The position numbers and the translations under genes are program-made. Below the pieces are notes generated by a model. It had not been told where the DNA came from and did not search any database. It worked only from the letters and a program-made list of their open reading frames with translations. Positions 7,994-16,004 of a stretch of 24,405 nt of DNA are shown piece by piece. This stretch comes from PALSA-660 sp036508075 (lineage in GTDB: Bacteria > Actinomycetota > Coriobacteriia > Anaerosomatales > PALSA-660). Each line of letters begins with the position of its first letter. Within the stretch, counting starts at the first letter, position 1. Location: positions 1 to 24,405 of the forward strand of contig DATCIA010000046.1 of NCBI GenBank assembly GCA_036508075.1. The letters are read 5' to 3'.

Positions 7994-10729
7994 CTATCGG
8001 TTGTCGGAGACAGTCGCCTTCTCGCTCAGCGCCGCCTGGGCCGCCGCGAGACGGGCCAGCGGGACGCGGTACGGCGAGCAGGACACGTAGGTCAGGCCGG
8101 CGGCGTGGAAGATCTTCACGCTCTCCGGGTCTCCGCCGTGCTCACCGCACACGCCGAGCTTGATCTTAGGGTTCGTCTTGCGCCCCAAGTCGCAGCCCAT
8201 CTTCACGAGCATCGCGACGCCGGAATCCACCGTCTCGAACGGGTTGCGCAGCAGGATCTTGCGCTCGAGGTAGCGAGGCAGGAACTTCGACTCGATGTCG
8301 TCGCGCGAGAACCCGAACGTCGTCTGCGTAAGGTCGTTGGTCCCGAAGCTGAAGAAGTCGGCGACCTTCGCGATCTCGTCGGCGGTGATGGCGGCGCGCG
8401 GCAGCTCGATCATCGTCCCGATCGGGATGTCCAGCGCGCAACCCTCGGCCGCCTGCACCTCCGCCAGGATCGACTCGGACTCGGCGCGCAGCGTCTCGAG
8501 TTCCGCGACGACCGACACGAGCGGGATCATGATCTCGGGACGCGGGTCGCGACCCTGTGCCTTGAGCTGACATGTGGCCAGCGCGATGGCGCGCACCTGC
8601 ATGCCATAGATCTCGGGGAACATGATCCCCAGGCGGCAACCGCGCAGACCCAGCATCGGGTTCATCTCGCTCATGGAGTCGACCAGGGCGAGCAGGCGGC
8701 GCTTGGGGGCGATCTCCGACTGCGAGACGCCGGTGCACTCCATGCGGGCGATCTCGACCGCCAGATCGCGCGGCGAGTCGAGGAACTCGTGGAGGGGCGG
8801 GTCAAGCAGGCGGACCGTGACGGGAAGACCGTCCATGGCCGCGAAGATGCCGAGGTAGTCCTCGACCTGGACCTTGAGCAGCTCGGCGAGCGGCGTGGCA
8901 CGGCCGGCCTCGTCCTCCGAGATGATCATGTCCTGGACGATCTGCTTCCGGTCGCCGAGGAACATGTGCTCCGTCCGGCATAGCCCGATGCCTTCGGCCC
9001 CGAACCTGCGCCCGAGCACCGCGTCTTCGGGGGTGTCCGCGTTGGCGCGGACGCCCATGGTGCGGTATTCGTCGGACCAGCTGAGGATCGTGTCGAAGTC
9101 GCCCGAGACCTCCGGCTCGACGAGCTGCACGGCACCCATGACGACGATGCCCGTGGTCCCGTCGATCGAGATGATGTCGCCCTCACCGAGCACGATGTCC
9201 GTGCCCGAGATGACGGCCTGCTTCTTCTCCGCATCGATCTTGAGGCGCTCCGCTCCGCACACGCACGGCTTGCCCATGCCGCGTGCGACGACGGCCGCAT
9301 GGCTCGTCTTGCCGCCGTGCGAGGTGAGGATGCCCTGCGCCGCGATCATGCCGCGCAGGTCGTCCGGCGTGGTCTCCCAGCGGACGAGGATGACGTTGCG
9401 GCCGGCCGCTCTGGCCTCCACGGCATCGGCGGAGGTGAACACGACCTCGCCCACCGCCGCGCCCGGGGAGGCGTTGAGGCCCTTGGCCACGACCTCGTAG
9501 TGCGCCTTCGCGTCGAACTGCGGGTGCAGGAGCTGGTCGAGTTGCGCGGGATCGATGCGCAACACGGCCTCCTCGCGGGTGATGAGGCCCTCTTCGACCA
9601 TGTCGATGGCGACCTTGAGCGCGGCGCGCGCCGTGCGCTTGCCGACGCGCGTCTGCAGCATCCACAGCTTGCCCTGCTCGATCGTGAACTCGATATCGCA
9701 CATGTCGCGGTAGTGGGACTCCAGGGTGGCCAGAACCTTCCACAGCTCGGCGCCGGCTTCCGGCAGCACTGCGGGCAGGTCGGCGAGCGCCGACGTGTTA
9801 CGGATGCCGGCGACGACGTCCTCACCCTGCGCGTTGGTGAGGAAGTCACCGTAGAACTCGTTCGTCCCGTCGGCGGGGTTGCGCGTGAACGCGACGCCCG
9901 TGGCGGAGGTCTCGCCCTTGTTGCCGAAGACCATCGACTGCACGTTGACCGCGGTGCCCAGGTCGTCGGGGATGCGCTCCATCTTGCGGTACTCGCAGGC
10001 GCGGTCGTTCATCCAGCTGCGGAACACGGCCTCGATGGCCAGACGCAGCTGGATCGCGACGTCCTGTGGGAACGCGACACGGCCGCCGCCATCGGCGAGT
10101 TCGGGGAACTCCTTCGCGCTCACGTTGACCGCGACGATCTCCTTGAACTCGGCGACCAGGTCGCGCAGGTCCTCCGCCGCAAGATCGGCGTCGGTGGCGG
10201 CGTTGCGGGCGTGGCGCTTGGAGGTGAGCGCGTTCTCGAACAGGTCGCCCTTGGCGTCGAGGACCACCTTGGAGAACATCTGGATGAAGCGGCGGTAGCT
10301 GTCCCAGGCGAAGCGCTCGTTGTCCGTCTGGGCGATCAGGCCCTGGACCGACACATCGTTCAGACCGAGGTTGAGCACGGTGTCCATCATGCCCGGCATC
10401 GAGAAGGGCGAGCCGCTGCGCACGGAGACGAGCAGTGGGTCGCTCGGGTCGCCCAGCGTCTTGCCCATCTTGCTCTCGAGGTCCGCGACGTACGCGTCGA
10501 TCTCCTCGGCGAGTCCCAGAGGAAGGGCCGGCGGGGTGGAGTTGTAGTACTCCATGCACGCCTGACAGCTGATGGTGAACCCCGGAGGGACGGGCAGGCC
10601 CATGTTGGCCATCTCGGCAAGGTTGGCGCCCTTGCCACCCAGGACCATCTTCATGTCTCGGTTGCCCTCGGTGTTGTTTCCGCCGTGGGCGTCCTTACCG
10701 AATGCGTAGACACGCTTTGCGTCCGTCAA
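7994..10729 (-). CDS. ppdK: Pyruvate, phosphate dikinase
   Basis: Interconverts pyruvate + ATP + Pi and PEP + AMP + PPi. In anaerobes it serves PPi-linked glycolysis or gluconeogenesis. The 911-residue protein has an N-terminal nucleotide-binding domain (KMVLGGKGANLAEM near 27-40). The swivelling phosphohistidine domain carries GGKTSHAAVVARGMGKPC, with catalytic His477 and regulatory Thr475. The C-terminal PEP/pyruvate barrel ends with GVCGEHGGDPESV (catalytic Cys861). The open frame extends upstream to 11008, but residues before VYAFGKD do not resemble the family. A TTG at 10729 preceded by GAGGAGAGGGAC gives the expected N-terminus. The regulatory protein gene lies just upstream, and a strong hairpin follows. 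Confidence 0.97.
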   Translation of the reverse strand: MTDAKRVYAFGKDAHGGNNTEGNRDMKMVLGGKGANLAEMANMGLPVPPGFTISCQACMEYYNSTPPALPLGLAEEIDAYVADLESKMGKTLGDPSDPLLVSVRSGSPFSMPGMMDTVLNLGLNDVSVQGLIAQTDNERFAWDSYRRFIQMFSKVVLDAKGDLFENALTSKRHARNAATDADLAAEDLRDLVAEFKEIVAVNVSAKEFPELADGGGRVAFPQDVAIQLRLAIEAVFRSWMNDRACEYRKMERIPDDLGTAVNVQSMVFGNKGETSATGVAFTRNPADGTNEFYGDFLTNAQGEDVVAGIRNTSALADLPAVLPEAGAELWKVLATLESHYRDMCDIEFTIEQGKLWMLQTRVGKRTARAALKVAIDMVEEGLITREEAVLRIDPAQLDQLLHPQFDAKAHYEVVAKGLNASPGAAVGEVVFTSADAVEARAAGRNVILVRWETTPDDLRGMIAAQGILTSHGGKTSHAAVVARGMGKPCVCGAERLKIDAEKKQAVISGTDIVLGEGDIISIDGTTGIVVMGAVQLVEPEVSGDFDTILSWSDEYRTMGVRANADTPEDAVLGRRFGAEGIGLCRTEHMFLGDRKQIVQDMIISEDEAGRATPLAELLKVQVEDYLGIFAAMDGLPVTVRLLDPPLHEFLDSPRDLAVEIARMECTGVSQSEIAPKRRLLALVDSMSEMNPMLGLRGCRLGIMFPEIYGMQVRAIALATCQLKAQGRDPRPEIMIPLVSVVAELETLRAESESILAEVQAAEGCALDIPIGTMIELPRAAITADEIAKVADFFSFGTNDLTQTTFGFSRDDIESKFLPRYLERKILLRNPFETVDSGVAMLVKMGCDLGRKTNPKIKLGVCGEHGGDPESVKIFHAAGLTYVSCSPYRVPLARLAAAQAALSEKATVSDNR

Positions 10730-10767
10730 AGTCCCTCTCCTCAGCTTGCCGGGGCCTGGCGAGGTGC

Positions 10768-10773
10768 ATGATA
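10768..10773 (-). promoter_or_regulatory. Possible -10 element upstream of ppdK
   Basis: TATCAT on the minus strand, five of six matches to the sigma-A -10 consensus, lies about 40 bases before the ppdK TTG in the 94-base gap after the regulatory gene. The best -35 candidate at an 18-base spacing (TTCTGC) is poor. It would let ppdK be expressed apart from glyQS and its regulator, but this is weak evidence. Confidence 0.35.
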
Positions 10774-10823
10774 CCGCACCCCTATACGACCGCAGAACCG
10801 CCTCTTCCAGCGGCCCGTGATAC

Positions 10824-11645
10824 CTAATCCCTGACCTCGAGCGCTCCCTCGAGGTACCGCAGGATCTCCTGGGCGGACTCCTCCACCGCGCGGTTGTCCG
10901 TACGGATGACGATGCAGCCGATCTTCCGCATGAGAGCCCGGGCCTCCTGCAACTCGGTCTCGACCTCCTCGCGGTCGGCGTAGCGCGGAACGAGCATGCC
11001 GATCTCACGCATACGCTCGCTGCGGATATCCACCAGCACCTTGGCGTCAGTGATCAGGCCGAAGACCCTGCGCGGATCGAGCTCGAACAGCTGCGAGGGC
11101 GGCTCCATGCCGGGAGCGAGCGGGACGTTGGCGACGCGGTAGCCCTTGAACGCCAGGTACATCGACAGCGGGGTCTTGCTCGTGCGCGACACCCCGATGA
11201 GCACCACGTCCGCCTCGCCCAGGTCCTCCGGGTGGCGCCCGTCGTCGTGCATGACGGCGAACTCCGTGGCCTCGATACGGTCGAAGTACTCCTCATCGGT
11301 GCGGTGCATCGCGCCTGCCTCGCCCGCAGGGTGATGCCCGATCGCGTCGCCCAGCACGGCGACCGAGGGTCCGAGCACGTCGACGGCCTGGACCCCGTTC
11401 TCCCCCGCCAGGCGTTCCATCTCCTCGCGCAGCGGCTTGTCCACGAGCGTGTAGAGGAAGATGCAGTGCTCGCCGCAGTGCTCCTCGACCGTGCGACGGA
11501 GCTGCTCCGGACTGGTGATCTTCTCGAGCCGCTCGATGCGGAAGTCACCCGGGTAGAACTGGGCGACCGCGGCGCGCGCGACCATCTCACCCGTCTCGCC
11601 GAGCGCGTCCGACAACACGTGCACCGTGACGGGATACGGGGTCAT
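10824..11645 (-). CDS. PPDK regulatory protein (bifunctional kinase/phosphorylase, DUF299 family)
   Basis: Predicted regulator that inactivates PPDK by ADP-dependent phosphorylation of the active-site Thr and reactivates it by Pi-dependent removal, releasing PPi. The 273-residue protein has the family hallmarks: an N-terminal HVLSDALGETGEMVARAA segment, the P-loop GVSRTSKT (151-158), and a conserved PLAPG motif after it. The same family includes regulators of PEP synthase (PpsR). The immediate ppdK neighbour makes PPDK the likely target, and PPDK carries the expected Thr two residues before its catalytic His. The ATG at 11645 lies seven bases after the glyS stop, so the two are co-transcribed. 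Confidence 0.95.
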   Translation of the reverse strand: MTPYPVTVHVLSDALGETGEMVARAAVAQFYPGDFRIERLEKITSPEQLRRTVEEHCGEHCIFLYTLVDKPLREEMERLAGENGVQAVDVLGPSVAVLGDAIGHHPAGEAGAMHRTDEEYFDRIEATEFAVMHDDGRHPEDLGEADVVLIGVSRTSKTPLSMYLAFKGYRVANVPLAPGMEPPSQLFELDPRRVFGLITDAKVLVDIRSERMREIGMLVPRYADREEVETELQEARALMRKIGCIVIRTDNRAVEESAQEILRYLEGALEVRD

Positions 11646-11652
11646 CGGAGCG

Positions 11653-13728
11653 TCATCCCTGAAGGCGGGAGAAGTCGGCGACGCCGGCGAACAGCGCGGT
11701 GAACCGGTTGAGCAGGCGCAGCCGGTTCGTGCGGACGGCGTCGTCGGGGTCCATGACCAGGACGTCCGTGAAGAACGCGTCGATAGGGCCGCGCAGTTCG
11801 GCGAGGCGCGCGAGCGCCCCCTCCCAGTCGGCGGCAGCGACGGATCCCGCCACCAGCGACTCGGAGCGCTCGATGGCGTCGGCCAGCGCGGTCTCCGAGG
11901 CGCCCATGATCGAGCGGTCGTAGGCGGTGCCGATTGTGGCGTCGCCGAGATTGCGGGCGCGAGCGTAGGCGGTCGTCAGGTCGGCCATGGGCGCGGTCGC
12001 GCGAGCGGCCGTGAGCGCGTCGCACCGTCGCGCGGCATCGGCCGGATCGTCTGCGGCAACAGTGAGCACCGCTTCGACGGTATCGAAGGCGTGTCCGCGG
12101 TCGCGCAGCATGATCTCGACCCTGCCGAGCGCGAACGCCTTGACGGCCGCGCCCGTCTGCTCGAGGTCGAAGTCCAGGACACCACGGTACCCGTCGAGGG
12201 CCGCAGCGATGGCGTCGTCGAGGGTCAGGCACAACCCGCCGTCGATGATCATCGCCAGCACGCCGATCGCGGAGCGCCGCAGCGCGTACGGGTCGGCCGA
12301 CCCGGTCGGCGCCTGCCCGAGCGCGAAGATGCCGCAGATCGTGTCGAGCTTGTCCGCCGTGGACACCAGCAGACCAGGAACGCTCGCGGGCAGTTCGTCG
12401 CCCGCGAAGCGCGGACGGTAGTGCTCGACGATCGCCTGGGCGACGAGCTCGTGCTCGCCGCCTGCCAGCGCGTAGTAGCGACCCATCACGCCCTGCAGCG
12501 AGGGGAACTCCACGACCGCGTGGCTGACGAGATCGGACTTGCACAGGTGTGCCGCGCGCAGCGCACGAGACGCCTCCTCCGGTGCAGCACCGCTGATGGT
12601 CGCCAGCGCCTCGGTGAGCCGCTCGAGGCGCGACACCTTCTCCGCGACGCTCCCCAGCTTCTCCTGGAACACGGCGGCTCCCAGCCGCTCGGCCCACGAC
12701 TCCATCCCGACCTTCAGGTCCTCGTCGTAGAAGAACGCGGCGTCGGCCAAGCGCGCGCGGATCACGCGCTCGTGACCGTGGACGATCGCTTCGGTGCGGT
12801 CGGGATCGCCGTTGTGGACGACGATGAACGCGTTGGTGAGAGCTCCGTCCGCCGCCTGCACGGGGAAGTAGCGCTGGTGTGACTCCATCGCGGTCTCGAG
12901 GATCTCCCTCGGGACGCGCAGGAAGGCCTCGTCGAAGCGCCCGACGCCCACGCAGGGTGACTCGACAAGGTTGACGACCTCGGCGAAGGTCTTCTCCGGG
13001 ACGACGGCCGTGCCGCCCGCGCCCGAGGCCGCGGCCTCGATGCCCTCACGGATGTACTTCGCTCGCATCTCGGCGTCGACCATCACGCGGCCGCGCCGCA
13101 GCGCCTCGAAGTAGTCGCCCACGTCAGGGACCTCGATCGGTCCCGGCGTCAGGAAGCGGTGCCCGAACGTGACCCGCCCGCCGGTCAGGCCCGCGAACAC
13201 GACTGGGACGACCTCTGCGCCGTAGAGAGCCAGAAGCCAGCGCACCGGCCGGATGAAGCGGGTGTCGCCGGTCCCCCAGCGCTGGGACTTCGGCCAGTCG
13301 AGGCCGGACGCCAAACGCGCTAGGAGCCCGGGCAGCACGTCCATCGCGGGGAGGCCGTCCGCGCGGATGACCGCGTAGACGTACTCTCCGCCGTTCTCGG
13401 TGTCGCGAACGAGGTCTGCGACGTCGACACCCTTGCCGCGCGCGAACCCGAGCGCGGCCTTGGTCGGAGTGCCGTCCTCGTTGTAGGCGCCGCGCAGCGC
13501 CGGACCCTTCGCGCGCATGTCCAGGTCGTCCTGGCGCTCCGACAGCCCCTGCACGACGAGGACGAGCCGGCGCGGGGCGCCGAACACGTCGATCTGCTCG
13601 CACTCGAGGCGCGCGTCCTTGAACGCCACGGCGGCGAGCGATTTCAGCTGGGTGGTCGCGGCATACAGGGGGCCGGAGGGGATCTCCTCGACGCCGATCT
13701 CGAACACGAGGTCGCGAGAGGCGGTCAC
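11653..13728 (-). CDS. glyS: Glycyl-tRNA synthetase beta subunit
   Basis: Beta subunit of the two-subunit (alpha2beta2) glycyl-tRNA synthetase, contributing tRNA recognition. The 691 residues match the family from the start (DLVFEIGVEEIPSGPL). They run through the GHRFLTPGPI and METAMESHQRYFPV-like region (ETAMESHQRYFPV near 275-287) and an HD-like core (STADKLDTICGIF, GSADPYALRRSAIGV). The end is an anticodon-binding-type helical domain (FFTDVLVMDPDDAVRTNRLRLL). The GTG at 13728 overlaps the glyQ stop by four bases (GTGA), implying translational coupling and equal stoichiometry. An open frame continuing upstream to 13908 overlaps glyQ and is not part of the gene. Confidence 0.97.
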   Translation of the reverse strand: MTASRDLVFEIGVEEIPSGPLYAATTQLKSLAAVAFKDARLECEQIDVFGAPRRLVLVVQGLSERQDDLDMRAKGPALRGAYNEDGTPTKAALGFARGKGVDVADLVRDTENGGEYVYAVIRADGLPAMDVLPGLLARLASGLDWPKSQRWGTGDTRFIRPVRWLLALYGAEVVPVVFAGLTGGRVTFGHRFLTPGPIEVPDVGDYFEALRRGRVMVDAEMRAKYIREGIEAAASGAGGTAVVPEKTFAEVVNLVESPCVGVGRFDEAFLRVPREILETAMESHQRYFPVQAADGALTNAFIVVHNGDPDRTEAIVHGHERVIRARLADAAFFYDEDLKVGMESWAERLGAAVFQEKLGSVAEKVSRLERLTEALATISGAAPEEASRALRAAHLCKSDLVSHAVVEFPSLQGVMGRYYALAGGEHELVAQAIVEHYRPRFAGDELPASVPGLLVSTADKLDTICGIFALGQAPTGSADPYALRRSAIGVLAMIIDGGLCLTLDDAIAAALDGYRGVLDFDLEQTGAAVKAFALGRVEIMLRDRGHAFDTVEAVLTVAADDPADAARRCDALTAARATAPMADLTTAYARARNLGDATIGTAYDRSIMGASETALADAIERSESLVAGSVAAADWEGALARLAELRGPIDAFFTDVLVMDPDDAVRTNRLRLLNRFTALFAGVADFSRLQG

Positions 13729-14645
13729 AGGGCACCGCCTTCCATCGGTGCGGAGGCGCCGTGGACGGCTCCGCCCGCGGCACCACCGCTTGCGGCCCAC
13801 GCCTCGGCCGCGCCCCTGGCAAGCGTCCGGATGCGCATGATGAACGTCATCCGCTCCGTCACCGCGATGGCGCCACGCGCGTCGAGGAGGTTGAACAGAT
13901 GGCTGCACTTGAGCGCCTGCTCGTACGCGGGCAGCACCGCTCCCGCCTCGAGGGTCCGCTTCGACTCGGCCTCGTACTCGTCGAACAGCCGGCGCAGACG
14001 ATCGGTGTCCGCGATCTCGAAGTTGTACGCCGACTGTTCACGCTCGTTGCGCAGGTAGACCTCGCCGTAGGTCGTCTTCGTCCCGTCGGGACGCTCCACC
14101 CACGTGATGTCGTAGACCGAGTCGACCCCTTGGATGTACATCGCCAGACGCTCGAGCCCGTAGGTGATCTCAGCGGGGATCGGGTCGCACTCGATGCCGC
14201 CCACCTGCTGGAAGTAGGTGAACTGGGTGCACTCCATCCCGTTCAGCCAGACCTCCCAGCCCAGGCCCCATGCTCCGACCGTCGGATTCTCCCAGTCGTC
14301 CTCGACGAGGCGCATGTCGTGTTCGGCGGGATCGATCCCGATCGCCCGCAGCGAACCGAAGTAGAGGTCGAGCACGTCGTCCGGGCTCGGCTTGAGCAGG
14401 ACCTGGAACTGGTAGTAGTGCTGGAGCCGGTTCGGGTTCTCGCCGTAGCGGCCGTCCGCGGGGCGGCGTGACGGCTGGACGTAGGCGCAGCGCCAGGCAT
14501 CGGGGCCGAGCGCGCGCAACAGCGTCGCGGGGTGCGAGGTCCCGGCTCCCACCTCGGTGTCGTAGGGCTGCAGGACCGCGCAGCCCTGCTCCGCCCAGTA
14601 GGCGGACAGCGTCAGGATGATCTCCTGGAATGACTTCGGCTTCAT
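13725..14645 (-). CDS. glyQ: Glycyl-tRNA synthetase alpha subunit
   Basis: Catalytic subunit of the alpha2beta2 class II glycyl-tRNA synthetase. The 306-residue protein shows the highly conserved family sequence: FQEIILTLSAYWAEQGC at the N-terminus, QPYDTEVGAGTSHPATLLRAL, YVQPSRRPADGRYGENPNR, and EVWLNGMECTQFTYFQQ. Of three in-frame ATGs (14696, 14675, 14645) I chose 14645. It begins MKPKSFQEI as in relatives and has GAGGTCGG at proper spacing. The tail beyond about residue 285 is Gly/Ala-rich and poorly conserved. A TAGAAT element lies about 50 bases upstream, on the first ATG, which also argues against that start. The two-subunit enzyme is uncommon in Actinobacteria outside early-branching anaerobic groups. 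Confidence 0.96.
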   Translation of the reverse strand: MKPKSFQEIILTLSAYWAEQGCAVLQPYDTEVGAGTSHPATLLRALGPDAWRCAYVQPSRRPADGRYGENPNRLQHYYQFQVLLKPSPDDVLDLYFGSLRAIGIDPAEHDMRLVEDDWENPTVGAWGLGWEVWLNGMECTQFTYFQQVGGIECDPIPAEITYGLERLAMYIQGVDSVYDITWVERPDGTKTTYGEVYLRNEREQSAYNFEIADTDRLRRLFDEYEAESKRTLEAGAVLPAYEQALKCSHLFNLLDARGAIAVTERMTFIMRIRTLARGAAEAWAASGGAAGGAVHGASAPMEGGAL

Positions 14646-14694
14646 GGTGATCCGACCTCGTGTTCCCCTGGGCATGACCTCACGCGTATCGGCC

Positions 14695-14703
14695 ATTCTA
14701 GCA
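14695..14703 (-). promoter_or_regulatory. Extended -10 promoter element for glyQ
   Basis: The minus strand reads TGCTAGAAT, a TGn extended -10 followed by a hexamer with five of six matches to TATAAT. It ends about 50 bases before the chosen glyQ ATG. The -35 region at normal spacing is not recognisable (TCCGGG), as is common for extended -10 promoters. The identical nine bases precede phoH at the same distance. Confidence 0.5.
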
Positions 14704-14747
14704 GCAGCCGCGAGGGCCCCGGACCCTGCGGTCGTGCCCCGAGGGGG

Positions 14748-15248
14748 TCAGCCGCGCCTGATGCCGAGCTTCTCGGTCAGCAGCGCCTCGAACTCGCCGC
14801 GGCGCTGTTCGGGAATGTCACGCGCCGCCACGACGAGGTAGTCGCGGGCGGTTGTGTGAAGCAGGTAGCACCCCGCCGCCGCGCGCCACGAGCGGAACTC
14901 CGACCACTCGGCACGAGCGCGCCTCGACAGCTGCTCGATGTCCATGCCGTCCTCACCGAAGGTCCAGCGCACCTTCTCGTAGAGGGACGACGAGCCCGGG
15001 CGGTACGCCGAGAAGGAGCCGACGAGCGCCGCGAACGCCGGCACCAGGATGACGAGCCATGACATGCGCTCGCCGAGGTCGATGACGACGTTCGACCCGG
15101 CGGCCGCGCCGACGCCCCACAGCAGCGGGCCCGACACGAAGAGCGCGAGGCTTGCTGGGTTGCGCAGGACGAGCGCGACGGCGACCCGGAAGTAGTCACC
15201 CGGCCGCAGCGACGAGTCGACCACGATGGGGTCCACCGGCGCGGTCAC
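14748..15248 (-). CDS. YcxB-like two-span membrane protein
   Basis: A 166-residue protein with two hydrophobic helices (about 33-51 and 62-82) and a C-terminal cytoplasmic domain (about 88-160). The domain pattern runs KVRWTFGEDGMDIE, then WSEFRSWRAAAGCYLL, then DYLVVAARDIPEQRRGEFEALL. It matches my recollection of the YcxB-like domain, in which the protein looks like a bacterial membrane regulator of unknown function. The GTG at 15248 overlaps the recO stop by four bases (GTGA), so it is translationally coupled to recO. The next gene, glyQ, starts about 100 bases on with its own promoter element. An upstream extension of the frame to 15533 is a recO shadow. Function unknown. Confidence 0.75.
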   Translation of the reverse strand: MTAPVDPIVVDSSLRPGDYFRVAVALVLRNPASLALFVSGPLLWGVGAAAGSNVVIDLGERMSWLVILVPAFAALVGSFSAYRPGSSSLYEKVRWTFGEDGMDIEQLSRRARAEWSEFRSWRAAAGCYLLHTTARDYLVVAARDIPEQRRGEFEALLTEKLGIRRG

Positions 15249-15994
15249 CGCCCCTGCGTCAGGTAGTAGTCGAGCGCGCGCAGGCGCGCCGGGATGTGGA
15301 AGCCGGTGTACGACCGCACCGTCCACCGTACGTCCGACGCCACGCCGGGGGCCATCACGATGGAGGGAACGTCGGCCATCTTCGAGCGAAGCATCGCGCG
15401 CAGCGCCTCCCGCGACTCCCCGGTGATCGGACGGGCACCTGAGCCATCGCCGGAACAGCGGCCGCACAACACACCGCCGGACTCCACCGAGAACGCCAGC
15501 GGCCCCGTCGGCTCCGCTCCGCACGCCGCACACCGGTCGAGCGCCGGCCGGTAGCCGTGCATGGCGAGCGACTTGAGCAGGAACGCGAGGACAAGCGCCT
15601 CCAGCGCCTCGACCGGCGCGGACTCCATAACGTCGAGCGTGACCACGGCCATGTCGAAGAACTGCGGTTCCGCCTGGCCCTCCATCGACCCCTTGTCGAG
15701 AACGTCGACGACCACCGAGGCGGCCAGGGTGCGGTCGTAGTCCGCGCGCAACGCATCGTGGGTCTCGACGGTCTCGGCCTCCGCGATGATCTCGAGATTG
15801 CGTCCCGTGTGCAGCAGCAGGTCGAGGACGGAGAACGGTTCCACGCGGGCGCCGAGGCGGCTCTTGGACTTGCGGGCGCCCTTGGCCACCGCGCGGACCT
15901 GACGCCCATCGGCTGCGAGCAGCGTCAGGATCAGGTCGGTCTCTCCGAGCTTGGTCTTGCGCAGCACGAGTGCGCGCAGCGGGTAGGCGGGCAT
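15245..15994 (-). CDS. recO: DNA repair protein RecO
   Basis: Recombination mediator of the RecFOR pathway that helps load RecA on SSB-covered single strands. The 249-residue protein has an N-terminal OB fold (YPLRALVLRKTKLGETDLIL... VRAVAKGARKSKSRLGARVEPFSVLDLLLH) and a helical C-terminal region. The zinc-binding cysteines C155-x2-C158 and C177-x2-C180 lie between them. The ATG at 15994 gives the family N-terminus; the longer frame to 16087 overlaps deoC. There is no good Shine-Dalgarno sequence. The deoC stop is ten bases upstream, so translation probably depends on coupling. recO next to era is the usual order; here deoC sits between them. Confidence 0.95.
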   Translation of the reverse strand: MPAYPLRALVLRKTKLGETDLILTLLAADGRQVRAVAKGARKSKSRLGARVEPFSVLDLLLHTGRNLEIIAEAETVETHDALRADYDRTLAASVVVDVLDKGSMEGQAEPQFFDMAVVTLDVMESAPVEALEALVLAFLLKSLAMHGYRPALDRCAACGAEPTGPLAFSVESGGVLCGRCSGDGSGARPITGESREALRAMLRSKMADVPSIVMAPGVASDVRWTVRSYTGFHIPARLRALDYYLTQGR

Positions 15995-16004
15995 CTGCCG
16001 CGCG

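Noticed and set aside
9299..10771. 490-codon plus-strand open frame opposite ppdK
   Set aside because: Shadow of PPDK; the composition is that of reverse-complemented codons with G/C third positions.
11626..12882. 418-codon plus-strand open frame opposite glyS
   Set aside because: Antisense to conserved glyS sequence, with no recognisable domain.
14646..14747. A T-box or glycine riboswitch ahead of glyQ
   Set aside because: The gap is only about 100 bases with the promoter element in its middle, leaving about 45 bases of leader and no T-box core or glycine aptamer pattern.
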